DNA from: Archivesica marissinica
Taxonomy: Eukaryota > Mollusca > Bivalvia > Venerida > Vesicomyidae
Direction of reading: 5' to 3'
Assembly (NCBI GenBank): GCA_014843695.1
Contig: CM026397.1
Span: 36,726,446 to 36,790,445 of the forward strand
DNA length: 64,000 nt
The notes below the pieces were generated by a model, which made no database searches, had not been told where the DNA came from, and worked only from the letters and a program-made list of their open reading frames with translations. The translations under genes and the position numbers were made by a program. Of the stretch, positions 1 through 10,249 are shown one piece after another (positions within the stretch are counted from its first letter, which is position 1; the number at the start of each line of letters is the position of its first letter).

Positions 1-48
1 AACCGGAGAATTCGACATAACAAACTTTGACATAACGGTTGTAGACCG
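1..48. mobile_element. pogo-like MITE, right end only
   Basis: This is the terminal part of the element seen complete at 58947-59149. It holds the motif gacataacggttgtagaccg followed by a TA dinucleotide at 49-50. The rest lies off the left edge. It belongs to the duplicated segment carrying the WAP gene. Confidence 0.6.
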
Positions 49-149
49 TATATTGTCCACAAATAGTCACAATTATTATTGTTTTGTTTTGTCTCGGCTG
101 TTTATACACCATGATACACAGAACATTGGAGTTGACATTATATGATGTA

Positions 150-430
150 TGGTAAGCGCAGTTGTAGCACACTCGCTTCTCACAAATGCAAACAGGGTTC
201 GATCCACATACAGGGAAATATGTGAGAGGGTAGGGTGGTCTCAAAATCCAACAGCTGGGTCTTCTCCGAGTTAACTCCCACACGAATGACAACACTTATG
301 TAAGCATTCATCCTCGCCAACGAGAGTGATTAAATTGTTAAACACTTATGTAAGCTTTCATCCTCTCCAACGAGAGTGATTACATTATTAAAGCTTGTTT
401 TTCAATCATTGTAAAGTAAATACAGATTAT
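150..430 (+). mobile_element. SINE-D copy just upstream of the WAP gene start
   Basis: A degraded tRNA-derived SINE. The head has a box-B-like gggttcgatcc; the body has the clause 'tcccacacgaatgac'; the tail has cgagagtgatta and caatcattgtaaa. About 50 bp of the tail is duplicated here (repeats near 295-345 and 346-390), which is not so in the second gene copy. Its tail ends about 20 bp before the exon that carries the start codon. Confidence 0.6.
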
Positions 431-448
431 ACCTTGTTACAGATTAAT

Positions 449-3400
449 ATGGAATTGCTGAAGATATTGTTTCTTGCTGGATGTGCCTGTGTCGTTTTCG
501 GACTGTCATCACCCCGAATTGCCAGTCACAGACGTCATCTAGGTGGCGGCTTGGGACGTCCACATATGGGTAAGCATTCATGTGTGTTTTACGTTTATTT
601 ATCTTCGCTAGCTAGTTTAGATGTTGGGTAATAGTGCAATGTCTCTAGACAATATCTCCGTCGCCTATGCATCACAATAAGTCACGATCTGGAATGGTTG
701 GGGGAGTATCTAGACGAGCAATATCACATGTTGTTTTTCCCCGTTCTAGTGTGTGTCTTTTTGTCTCTTCCTTTTATATTAAAACGAAAGATTCCAACAC
801 AATCGTAAATTTCCGAACGTTTTTGTTGCATGTTTTATTTCCTTCTTGTGCTTAAACTCGATTTATAGCATTATAAAATATGTCATACTAAACAATACTT
901 GTAATGTAACCTGTTATAACAGAATGAGTGTGTATGTAATTGTGTTGAACGAAAGGGATTCGAATAAGTTACTATGTAACATTTCCCCCAATCCTAACTG
1001 TGCTATTTGCAACTAATCCATATGTTATGTACCATTCTTGAATAAAATATTGTTTAAACTAACCTGCGATCCCTGACTTGCGAGTCCAACGTGACTGCAT
1101 ATCCGTCTGTGAATAGTGGTAGCTAATATTTTAACTTATATTGTATTTTGATTGTCTCATGTTTTGTTGTGCACATTACCACCAAAGCCATGGGCGTCTT
1201 TTCGAGTTCTAAGGAATTCAACATTTTTAAATGCACGTACATTGTAGAAAACTTGCATCGATATTTATTTCGCCGTCTTGTACATATTAATTGCGCATCG
1301 TCGAACCGTACGCGCATCTTCCGGTTTGTCGGAAAGGGAGGTACAAGTATATTCCATGGAAATAGTGCTCGCTCAGTGCTGCCGAGGGATACATTGTGGT
1401 ACATATTATACCACGTGGTAGTAAATTGAAATCGACCAATTGTATTTCTAGAAGAACATTAATAATGCGATGTGTTGCTGTTGCGATATACTTGAATGCC
1501 CTATCACATTAGCACACACTTATTTTAGTTCGATTGCGAAGTTCTTGCACCTTATATTAACAACCCTCGAGACATCGTTCTTGATGGAATCCATCGCCAC
1601 GAGAGAGAGAGAAGACAGACGCGTGCATGTGGAATTTAAGTGCATTGCCTAAGGGCACAATCGTTACGGCTCCAGCGGGGCGCGAACTCCGGGACTTTCG
1701 CACTTGAAGCGAACGCCCTGCCACAACGCTATCACCACTTCAAAGACTCTCGTTCATGGTCGTTTTTACTTACATGTTCCAGGAATGAGGAAGCCCGGGA
1801 GATGCCCTCGTTTCACTTTGGCAGGTATCCGGCGTCACGGATGTATCAATATGTGTCTATCGGATTTCCAATGCCCAGGGCTGCAGAAATGTTGCAATAG
1901 AGGATGTCAGCGTATATGTGTGCGACCGATAGGAGGAGGTAGGTGCAAACAGATAACTGCATAGTTTTACGGCCTGTCTTTCATATTGCAAAACACAACA
2001 ATAGAATTCGTGCGAAACATCGTAGTGTTTGTTCATTTGCAAAACTATTTTGTTTTTTTTTGGGCGTTGACGTCGCACCAACAGCTATTAATTGTGGAGG
2101 AAGACACCCCCCACCGCGGATGCCTCTCCGGCAGTATTGCAGGCACGGCTGGCACACGTGTAGAACCACTTACCTACCGCACACCAGCTGGATGGTTTCC
2201 TCACTTGAAATAATTCGATACACCAAGTGGGTTTCGAACCTACATCGGTAAGTACCGAGTGATTTGAAGTTAACGACTGTCACCACTCGGTCATGAAGGC
2301 CTCCACTTCCTCGCATTAGAAAATTCGACAGTTTTAGATCATTTTTATTTTTCAAAATTAAATATTAAAATGCATCACGATATAGGAGGACAATGTACTC
2401 TATTTTTTTTAAATCTAGATTTACTAAATTCACTTTGCATAATACACACTCGGATAGTGTATTGAATTAATGTAAATAAATTATAAAGCGCATAATTCAG
2501 TAATTAAATGCAAACATGTTGACAATAACATAAAACCCTGTCCAACATAATAGTATATACCACATCCCTGCTTGATCATCCGCGAATCATATGGGAACCA
2601 AATGTTGTTGCAGAATTTTAAATTCGTAAATACATTGAACCTGGCCATTGCTGGATTCCAGCTCAATACTATATTTCTATGCGCACACAAGTGCAAACTT
2701 GGAACTAGTTCCTGAAAACAATTGGACAATTTTAATACCTATTATACGAATACAAAGCAGTAATTCTTATTACATAAATTCCCATTCGTCCAGAAAATGT
2801 CTCAAAAAGGTGCAGTTTGCAGTATAATTATTGTCTGTATTTATTTATTGTTCAGAAATTAAACACGTGTGTATGTACATCATAAACGTGTTGCAGGTAG
2901 AAGGAAGCCAGGCATTTGTCCTCGTCCAGCATTGTTCGGTGCTGGGTTCCGTTCTGGATTTCGTGCCGGGTCCGGTGCTTGGTCCGGCGCTAGGATCGGT
3001 GGTGGGCGAGGTACTTGGTCTGGTGCATGGCCACCTACATGCGCCGTGCTGTGTAGATCGGACTTCGGTTGCCCAAGGAGACAGAAGTGTTGTAGTAATG
3101 GATGTGGTCTAGAATGCATGCGGCCAAGGAGACGTGGTAAGTCTAGACTGGATTTTAAAAGTTTTTGTTTAAATATAAGCACAGGAACTTTGCAACTTTC
3201 AACTCTTTCAACTTTTTTTAAATACATGTGTGTTTTTACGTTTATTTATCGTCGCTACCGGTTGCCCATATGAGCGACGCCTCCTGAAGAGATTAGTTAT
3301 TTTAGATTTTGGAGGATAGTGCATGATACAGACAGAGACCCATTCCCGAATCACCTCTGGTTCGTTTACGTGCACGGTGTAAAGCACCGACACGAGACCT

Positions 3401-6400
3401 CGGTTTAACGTCCCATCTGAAAGACTGTTAATTGTATTAGGGTCAGACGGGGCATCGAACCTGCGATCCCTGAATTACCAGTCTAGCGTTTACCACTGGA
3501 CTACAGATCCGTCTGTTTTTATTACATGCATACTGTTATTTTATTGTATACACATTTATTTTATCTTGATCGCTAAACAAGTTCTTACTTATATTAATCA
3601 CTCTCGAGGCCTCATTCTTGGTGTAATCCATCGCCATGAGGGAGAGAGAAAGAGGCAACGTGGAATTTAAATGCATTGCCTAAGGGCACATTCGTAACGG
3701 CTCCAGCGGGACTCGAACTCCGGGCCTTTTACACCTCGAGCGAACACTCTACGACTGCGCTATCACCACTTCCACAATATGTATTTAATAAACACGTGGC
3801 AATATGATGCATGAAATATATATACGTCTGCTTTATTATTATTATTATTATTATTATTTAATCCTATCATCGACGTGATGTATTGAATATCAGTGTATCC
3901 GTATTGTTTGCGCTACATAGGTGGTTTGTGGCGTTTGTACAGGTGGCACTCTCGTACAAACCCAATATCATGCCAACTCATTTTCCCCAAGAACTATCAG
4001 GCTATGGAACAGTCTACCGACATATATACAGTCGAGTCCCAGTCTACCGACCTTTGTTAGCAGACTTGACTCGAACTCTCTCTAATCCTTGCACTGTCTG
4101 CTTTTAACTATATGTTTGTAGACCCTTTTATCGTTTTAACTTGCACATACCATTTTAGATTAATTAACTGTTCTAGACTGCGCCGGCCAATCATAATCAT
4201 TACTGATTGTTCGGCGGTAAGAAGTTGAAGTTGAAGTTATAGAAACTTGTTATTGCGAAATCGCCGTATCTGGCGGGTTCGAATCTTGGCTTATGCTTAA
4301 ATAGGTTATGGCCAACAGTTCTCTTATAACTTCTATTGCGAAATCGCCATCTCTGGCGGGTTCGAATCTTGGCTTATTATTATTATTATACCATATTTAT
4401 ATAGCGCCTTTATCATATAAAAAGTATACGTTCAAAAGCGCTAAGTGGTAAAAGTACAGATAAACCTTATACTTAAAATAATGATTGCAATTTACAGATA
4501 ACGTTTAAGAACAAATACAAAAGGACATACTAATAAAACAAAAAGTATTTCAACATTACAATTTGAAGTAAAATAAATCTATTATACATAGATAAACAAA
4601 AGTCATTTTAGCAGTGATAAAAACATGTATATCCGAAATTAAATAAGTGTAGTTACAAATCCAAAATAATTAATAATATGTTATATACACACAGTCACTT
4701 TATGCACGTCCAGAGTATTGTCGAACATTAATCTCCATGTGCTTGCACACAAAAGTGAGTTTTCAATGATCTTTTGAATGAACACAATGTCTCAGAGTCT
4801 CTTATTCCTGGTGGTAGCGCATTCCATAATTTCAGCGCAGCTGTTCCGAAACTCCTGTCTCCGTATGTTACTGTTCGACTTTTTGTGTCACGAGTCGAAG
4901 TGAGCTATTCTTTGATCTTAAGTTTCGTGTTGGTTGATATACACTCAGGAGGTTAGTGATATACTCCGGTGCCTGATGATGTAGTGCTTTGTAGGTCAGA
5001 GTAAGGATCTTATAATGGACCCTATATTGTATTGGCAGCCAATGGAGCTCCTTCAGGATTGGAGACACGTGCTCGTATCGGGAGGTTTTTGTAATTAGAC
5101 GCAGCTTATGCTTAAATAGTTTATGGCCAACAGTTCTCTTATAAACTAACCTCACGTGAAATGTCCTCAGTCATTCATATTCTTTCAGGCGATGTGAGAC
5201 CGGGCAGGTGTCCTGTTCGAGTGTTGCCCGGTTCATGTGTACAGAGATGCTTCTCGGATTTTAATTGCCCCAGGAGACAAAAATGCTGCAGCAATGGTTG
5301 CGGTCGTGAATGCACGTACCCGGTGTTCCGTGGAAGAGGTGGTGGTAAGACTCGTGTTGATGTGTTCTCTGGTCAGTGTACATAAACACCGAATCGAGAT
5401 TGTGTTGTTAGAAGTTGCTGCGAGGTTCAATGTGTATGTTATAAGTTAAATCTCAATATGGCAGTCTTTGTCTAGAACATATTCTGAGAAACAAACTTCA
5501 GCATTACAAACCTTTTTCTAGGGTTTATTCTAGAGTTTATGACAGGGGAGGGGAGTTTCAGAAAAGGGACATGGTGCGGTTTGAGTGGTGAAGGGTGTAG
5601 ATGTGTGTGGGGGAGGGGTGTGGGGTTTAACTCATAGACAATGTTCTAACTTACAGCTAAGTATCCTTAGTCAAAAGAGGCAGTATGGTGAAACATATTG
5701 GGCAAACATGCGGATGGGTACCAGTTTATATAAGTAATGCGACTTTACTTTCGTTTACTTTCGCTATGTCGTCTGTTGTAGATGTGCAACAATGCATTAT
5801 AAGTAGCGAGACTTTACTTTCGTTTACAGGGTTTCCATTCGCTATGTCGTCTGTTGTAGATGTGCAACAATGCATTATAAGTAGCGAGACTTTACTTTCG
5901 TTTACAGGGTTTCCATTCGCTATGTCGTCTATTGTAAATGTGCAACACTGCATTATAAATAATGAGACTACTTTCGTTTACTGAGTTTCCATTCGCTATG
6001 TCGTCTGTTGTAGATGTGCAACAATGCATTATAAGTAGCGAGAATTAACTTTCGTTTTCTTTCGCTATGTCGTCTGTATATAATACATTGTTGCACAATA
6101 CAACATACAAGTATTAACACTTTGCTTTTGTTTACAGTCTTTCCATTCGCTATGTCGGCAGCTGTTGATTCCGTAGATGCGCCTGTCGCAGTTGATCCTG
6201 CCCAGCCTGTAGAAGTACCTGCTACCATAATCGATATTGGTAAGCAAACAAATACATCTAAATCACATATACGAGCTTACTAAGAGAGTGCTGCGACCCG
6301 ACATAGGGACAAGTGCTCCACTATCCGAATAGCAGGGGCAAGTGTTCCACTGTCCGAATAGCAGGGGCAAGTGCTCCACTGTCCGAATAGCAGAGGCAAT

Positions 6401-7261
6401 TGCTCCACTATCCGAATAGCAGGGACAAGTGCTCCACTATCCGAATAGCAGGGACAAGTGCTCCACTATCCGAATAGCAGGGGCAAGTGCTCCACTATCC
6501 GAATAGCAGGGGCAAGTGCTCCACTATCCGAATAGCAGGGGCAAGTGTTCCACTATCCGAATAGCAGGGGCAAGTGTTCCACTATCCGAATAGCACGGTC
6601 GTCTGATCTGGCTCTATGCTGTTTGCAAACGCTACTTGTTATCGGGTTGAACAATACAAATAGTACTTTTTTTCAGATTCAGCAGTTTAAATCTAGCGTT
6701 TCTTATTACTGATTTAGCTGAAAATTTGCAACGTCATTGTGTAAAGATTGCTATAGTCTCTTATAATTCTACAGAGAATGACTATTTACACTGATTTATG
6801 GTTTATACAAATTTATTTTAGCTTGATTGCGAAACACGTCCCTACAACTTATATTAATCACTCTCTAGACCTCATTCCTGATGGAATCCATCGTCACGAG
6901 GGAGAGAGAAGAGGCAACGTGGAATTTAAATGCCTTGTCTAAGGGCATAATCGTCCAGTGGGACTCGAACTCCGGACCTTTCGCACCTGAAGCGAACGTG
7001 CATCCACAGCGCTATCACGACTTCCACTGATTTATATTTTTATCTATGTTGCTGTAAATATGATGCACATGGATGAGACTTCAATAAATCAATATGTATG
7101 ATGGCATCTGCTCTTGCACAATATTGATAATGCATTTTCTTTTCTGATTTTCAGCTCGACCAGACTGTAGCTTCATTGAGTGCGGATTTGCGGATTGTGA
7201 TGACAAAATTACACTTCCAGGAGACTGCTGTGATACATGCCCCGATACATTGAATAGTTAA
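449..7261 (+). CDS. Secreted triple-WAP protein with VWC-like C-terminus (copy 1)
   Basis: Coding exons: 449-569, 1783-1938, 2897-3136, 5189-5344, 6138-6239, 7155-7261; 882 nt, 293 aa. All introns are GT-AG and all junctions are phase 1, the mark of exon-shuffled extracellular modules. Residues 1-18 form a hydrophobic signal peptide. Exons 2, 3 and 4 each encode one WAP four-disulfide core with eight cysteines, including the CCxxGC core (KCCNRGC, KCCSNGC, KCCSNGC). The second WAP (about 93-172) has a Gly/Ser/Arg/Trp-rich insert of about 30 residues between Cys1 and Cys2. Exon 5 (about 225-258) is an acidic, Ala/Pro/Val-rich linker. Exon 6 has six cysteines ending GDCCDTC, like the C-terminal half of a VWC or single-VWC domain. 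WAP proteins are typically protease inhibitors or antimicrobials, and in molluscs also nacre proteins (perlwapin). The role here is inferred only. A 5' UTR exon probably lies off the left edge, since ttacag precedes the start codon. Confidence 0.85.
585..640 (-). mobile_element. SINE-A tail fragment in WAP intron 1
   Basis: The 3' part of a SINE-A (acgtttatttatcttcgcta) begins just after the exon 1 donor. In the second gene copy the same insertion is longer (59637-59829), so copy 1 has lost about 150 bp of it. The tRNA-like head of the same SINE resumes at about 1061-1112 (cctgcgatccctgacttgcg). Confidence 0.6.
641..1060. mobile_element. Unclassified insertion splitting a SINE-A
   Basis: About 420 bp of AT-rich sequence separates the tail and head of one SINE-A, here and at 59830-60272 in the second copy. 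The SINE reads straight across when it is removed (ggatcgaa joined to cctgcgatccc in copy 2), so this is a later insertion. No coding capacity or clear terminal repeats are seen. Confidence 0.45.
1515..1742 (-). mobile_element. SINE-C, near full length
   Basis: On the minus strand it has a tRNA-like head (ggtgatagcg...gcagggcgttcgcttcaagt, box B gagttcgcgcc), the central block cctaaggcaatgcac, 'gtggcgatggattccatc', and the tail ending near cgcaatcgaactaaaataag. It lies directly upstream of the WAP exon 2 acceptor. Confidence 0.7.
2044..2310 (-). mobile_element. SINE-F (mollusc-type tRNA SINE)
   Basis: On the minus strand: a class II tRNA-like head (tgaccgagtggtgacagtcg, box B aggttcgaaac), then agctggtgtgcggtaggtaa, tcttcctccacaattaatag and the end gttggtgcgacgtcaacgcc. 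The 'tggtgcgacgttaa' end is, from memory, typical of a SINE widespread in molluscs. It is in WAP intron 2. Confidence 0.6.
2311..2896 (+). other. Intronic AT-rich stretch, nothing recognised
   Basis: The remainder of WAP intron 2. It is AT-rich, has no recognisable repeat head or tail, and no supportable ORF. It is almost base-for-base identical to 61518-62103 in the second copy. Confidence 0.6.
3228..3515 (-). mobile_element. SINE-A, full length
   Basis: On the minus strand: a tRNA-like head with acceptor stem cagacgg / ccgtctg, then the body with ctttcagatgggacgtt and gagacctcggtttaacgtcc (complement), and the 3' hairpin gtcgctcatatgggcaacc...tagcgac followed by gataaataaacgt. It lies 90 bp after the WAP2 exon, in intron 3. 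Confidence 0.8.
3551..3772 (-). mobile_element. SINE-C, full length
   Basis: Head at the right end (ggaagtggtgatagcgcagt), body cctaaggcaatgcatt, tail cgagagtgattaatataag and taaaataaatgtg on the minus strand. It is adjacent to the SINE-A above in WAP intron 3. An (ATT)n microsatellite of about 27 bp follows at 3833-3859. Confidence 0.75.
4235..4380. repeat. Short tandem duplication flanking a LINE fragment
   Basis: The segment attgcgaaatcgcc...tctggcgggttcgaatcttg occurs twice (near 4253 and 4338). The accompanying ttatgcttaaatag.ttatggccaacagttctcttataa occurs at about 4293 and again at about 5105, right after the LINE fragment. The outer pair looks like a target-site duplication or local duplication around the LINE. 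Confidence 0.5.
4375..5104 (-). pseudogene. 5'-truncated non-LTR retrotransposon (L2/CR1-like) RT C-terminus
   Basis: On the minus strand the ORF remnant reads TSRYEHVSPILKELHWLPI, followed after a frameshift near 4870 by FGTAALKLWNALPPGIRDSE and a stop at 4728-4730. These are the conserved post-RT C-terminal motifs of L2/CR1/jockey-type LINEs (HxxPxLxxLHWLP and LWNxLPxxIR). The 3' UTR contains gcgctatataaatatgg-like sequence and ends in an (ATT)n tail at about 4375-4390. It is dead through truncation and frameshift. It lies in WAP intron 3 and is shared by the second gene copy up to the window end. Confidence 0.8.
5731..6090 (+). repeat. 78-bp tandem repeat made of WAP exon 5 acceptor copies
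   Basis: Five imperfect units, with 'ttcgctatgtcgtct' starting near 5761, 5839, 5917, 5993 and 6063. Full units run tttacag / ggtttccattcgctatg / tcgtctgttgtagatgtg. They match the true exon 5 boundary at 6131-6160 (tttacag / tctttccattcgctatg / tcggcagctgttgat). The unit is 78 bp, a multiple of three, and the frame stays open through two complete units. No GT donor matching exon 5's end is present in the units, so they look like decoy acceptors or decayed exon duplicates. Confidence 0.75.
6300..6597. repeat. 29-bp minisatellite in WAP intron 5
   Basis: About ten head-to-tail copies of a unit read as gcaggggcaagtgctccact + atccgaata, with a few transitions between copies. It starts about 60 bp after the exon 5 donor. 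Confidence 0.85.
6801..7026 (-). mobile_element. SINE-C, full length
   Basis: Tail at the left (tttatacaaatttattttag, gattgcgaaacacg), head at the right (ggaagtcgtgatagcgctgt on the minus strand). It lies in the last WAP intron, 130 bp before exon 6. Confidence 0.75.
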
Positions 7262-7379
7262 ACCATTTCACACTCAATGAGACAAAACAGTTCATACGCA
7301 ATACGACTAAATGTATGAACAATATGCAATACAAGAATTTTAATTTGATTGATGGGTTAATTATATGCTCTTATTTTTG

Positions 7380-8165
7380 ACTCCTTGTGCTCTTATTTTG
7401 ACCCATTTTACGCTCTTATTTTGACTCCTTGCTGTTACTTGGCTGGGAGTTGAAAGGCTTCTGTATTAGATAAGTAGCCAAGTAGCTCAACATATATGAC
7501 ACAAGATTATCCTAGTGGCGATCACACATGACGACAGAATACCCCACACGAATGATCACATTCACGCTTTCATCCGCGCCAACGAGAGTGATTAATATGT
7601 ATAGGATATAAGCCGAAAACGATCCAATATGTAAAATATTGGACTGTGTGAGGCACGTAGACAATACCAATATTTTACACATTGGATCCGTTTGAGGCTT
7701 ATATCTTACTTAAACACACACTTATATAACAAGCTCCTACTAATTAAAATTTTAATTTCGTACCTTTATGCGTAGGATTTAATATAATACTATGGCCTTT
7801 TGACAGCAGTCCAACATTAATAATAATGGACTGCAAGTACAAATGTATGACATCACGACACTGTTTTAAAAGTTGTTAAAACGTGTTTCGCAATCGTTGT
7901 AAAATAAATAAAGCTTAAAGTTTATTTTGATTCCTTGCTCTTATTTTTACTCCTTGCTGTTATTTGGATTCTGTAAGAGATAAGTATACAAGTAGCTCAA
8001 CATATATGACACAAGATGATCGTAGTGGCGATCACACACGATGACAGAATACATCACACGAATGATCACATTAACGCTTTCATCCGCGCCAACGAGAGTG
8101 ATTAATATAAGTTGTTAAATCTTGCTTCGCAATCATTGCAAAATAAATAACGTTTAAAGTTTAAA
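7380..8165 (+). repeat. Imperfect duplication carrying two SINE-D 3' parts
   Basis: The clause ctccttgctgttacttgg, then aagtagctcaacatatatga and gtggcgatcacaca, runs once from about 7431 and again from about 7950. Each continues into a SINE-D tail (cgcgccaacgagagtgatta). The first copy is split by an insertion at about 7597-7868. No gene is seen downstream of the WAP stop in this stretch. Confidence 0.6.
7604..7707. mobile_element. Foldback element (hairpin of about 39-bp arms)
   Basis: Left arm ggatataagccgaaaacgat followed by ccaatatgtaaaatattgg. The right arm is its near-perfect reverse complement (ccaatattttacacattgg, then atccgtttgaggcttatatc). The spacer is about 25 bp. It is MITE-like, inserted inside a SINE-D tail. 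Confidence 0.6.
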
Positions 8166-8639
8166 CTTAGCACAAGTGTATACTATTTACAACAATTTAG
8201 TGACGCAACAAATATATGCTATTCAATTCGTTTTGTCATTGAGTTTATTTTGCCATGAATGTATACGATATAATTATCACCGTATGGTACGGTAGCCGTC
8301 TGATGTATGATACGGCATCCGTCCGATGTATGATACGGCATCCGTCTGTTATATGCTAATGTAACTGTCCCGGAACGGCGTACGTACGGTATATGTTACC
8401 GCTTACATCGTATAAATATTCCAAGACGCCTCTGTTCTCGTTAGTTCACTATTCTTGTTCATTATGGTGTTGCTCTATCTGTCAGTCTGAAATGGTATCC
8501 GTGTGTTCTCACTCACATCTGACTATTGACACGGGGTTCACGGACTTTCTATGAATATTAAATCGGCTGATTATTTAGTGTTTAATAGAGGACCCTGGAA
8601 TGTGGTATAGTGGCAATCATTTGCACACAAATCGAACCA

Positions 8640-8815
8640 ACTATTGATCGCAGGTTCGATCCCTCGTCTGACCCTAATACAATTTCAGATGGGGCTTTAA
8701 ACGGAGGTCTCGTGTCGGTGCTTTACATCGTACACGTAATAGAACCAAAGGAGACTCCGGAATGGGTCTCTGTCTGTATCGTTGCACTATCCTACAAAAA
8801 TCTAAAATGACTAAT
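8640..8815 (+). mobile_element. SINE-A, 5' and 3' truncated
   Basis: Contains box B (gcaggttcgatccctcgtct) and the body through ctaaaatgactaat. It lacks the 3' hairpin. Confidence 0.7.
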
Positions 8816-8826
8816 TTATGTTATTT

Positions 8827-9063
8827 CCTCTGTTTTTACCGCTGTTTCCTTTGTACAACATGCTATCTATTTTCTTCCACTTTCTCATTTTATAATTAAT
8901 ATGTTCCTATATATCGACATAAATCCTACAGTATATCCAATGGGTAAAACACCTGTATTTTGTTGTTTATAAATTAATTAACATGATGTGGATAGAATCA
9001 CATTTAGCATAGCGCAACATCTGGTTATGGATACAACTGTAAAAACAAAGGATTCCAACTGAA
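8827..9063. mobile_element. MITE with TIR cctttgtttttac-gttg, copy 1
   Basis: The left tip cctctgtttttaccgctgtt pairs with the right tip gatacaactgtaaaaacaaa read in reverse. The core has catcctacagtatatccaatggg-type sequence. A second copy lies inverted at 57358-57596 with the same tips and core, so both edges are supported by two insertions. Confidence 0.65.
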
Positions 9064-9565
9064 AGGAACGCGATACATTTAGGGATAAATCGGACTTTAT
9101 CTACCAAGGGAGGTAATAGAAAAACAAACGATGTCCCTCATTAAGTAGTAACTTCGGTATGAAAATGAAATTCCATAAATTGATATTCTCGCAATGTATA
9201 TCATGCATGTACTTTGATTTGCAGTTGTTTATATTTACGTTTGTGATGAAAAGCAACACATACAATAAAGTTGTTATTATTGAGTGTTACTTTGTTCAAG
9301 ATTTTGTAAAATGTGCTGTTCTTTACAAGTGTATTAACTCTTTTCAACAAAGTTGTTCATTTTCATAATTTTTTTTCCTTGACAGATTTGTTCTTAGTAT
9401 TGTATGTATATATGTAATGTATTTTATGAAAAAATGCAATAAAATATTATTAAAAGATAAAAAAAATGTACTATATCTGTATTTAAAAACATCACAAAAT
9501 ATCGTCATATACACGCATTGGTCTTCTAAGTTATATAATTATGTCGTTGGATTTCCCTTTTACGA
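9064..9565. other. No gene recognised; AT-rich
   Basis: About 500 bp of AT-rich sequence. The ORF at 9159-9368 has no domain-like composition and no splice support; nothing else stands out. Confidence 0.4.
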
Positions 9566-9571
9566 CGATTC

Positions 9572-9621
9572 ACTTCCGGTCTTGTGTTTCACTTTCCGGT
9601 ATTATAATTCACTTCCGGTCG
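9572..9621 (+). promoter_or_regulatory. Cluster of three ETS-type motifs
   Basis: acttccggt occurs at 9572 and 9612, and actttccggt at 9591, spaced about 20 bp apart. CCGGAAGT is the binding core of ETS/GABP factors, which commonly sit near transcription starts of housekeeping genes. An ATG follows 18 bp after the last site. Confidence 0.4.
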
Positions 9622-9638
9622 AGCTAATCAACATCAAG

Positions 9639-9767
9639 ATGCAGGTGATCTTTCGTAAGAGTTTCATAATACGTTTCGCCATTAATGACGACCCGTTTGA
9701 CACACACACAACCTTCGCCATGGTCCCCGATACTGCCTGGTCTCCCGCATTCACCTTGCCTCTATAA
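9639..9767 (+). CDS. Possible small ORF or first exon behind ETS motifs
   Basis: A 42-aa ORF begins MQVIFRKSFI. Alternatively a first exon ends at 9655, since gtaaga follows atctttc as a plausible donor. The product is not recognised and no downstream exon was found before the gap. An overlapping minus-strand ATG with a good context (gaccATGG at about 9721) also opens a short frame. The promoter-like context is the only support. Confidence 0.2.
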   Translation: MQVIFRKSFIIRFAINDDPFDTHTTFAMVPDTAWSPAFTLPL

Positions 9768-9972
9768 ACGAAACAAACAAAACAAGAACAATCACAACCT
9801 GGAACAGCCTTCCATCAGACATAATGCATAGCTAAAGGTCGTTTCGTGGCAAATGGTTGTCAACCAAGCGGTTTGGCACATCAGGGGTGTATTAGAGCCA
9901 AACTGTTGCACAATTATTGGTACACATGGAACCGTGGAACAGAAACGATAACAGAGTGGCCGATTATAAAAG

Positions 9973-10041
9973 TGTATACAAATTTATTTTAGCTCGATTG
10001 CGAAACAAGTTCTTATAACTTATATTAATCACTCGAGGCTA
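9973..10041 (-). mobile_element. SINE-C tail fragment
   Basis: atacaaatttattttagctc, gattgcgaaacaagttctta and atattaatcactcgagg match the SINE-C 3' end; the head is missing. Confidence 0.65.
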
Positions 10042-10177
10042 TAAAAACCATCAGGGCTTAAGAAGTGCCCCAGAAGACAAAAGGTAGACAACTGGTAGAA
10101 CTGAGAAATGTGTGCTAAATACCGGAAGTCAACGGATTGTGTATTCAACATAAAATACAGTTAATGTCATTTTTCTT

Positions 10178-10249
10178 TTAAATTAATCGTCGCTACCGGT
10201 TACCCACGTGATAGACGCATCCTGAAGATAGTAATCATTTGATGGCTGT
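10178..10249 (-). mobile_element. SINE-A tail cut by the assembly gap
   Basis: taatcgtcgctaccggttac, then tgaagatagtaatca, is the SINE-A 3' hairpin region in reverse. It runs into the gap at 10250. Confidence 0.6.

Noticed and set aside
3883..4107. 74-aa ORF conserved in both WAP copies
   Set aside because: Conservation reflects the near-identical DNA duplication; it lies in an intron without splice signals or domain features.
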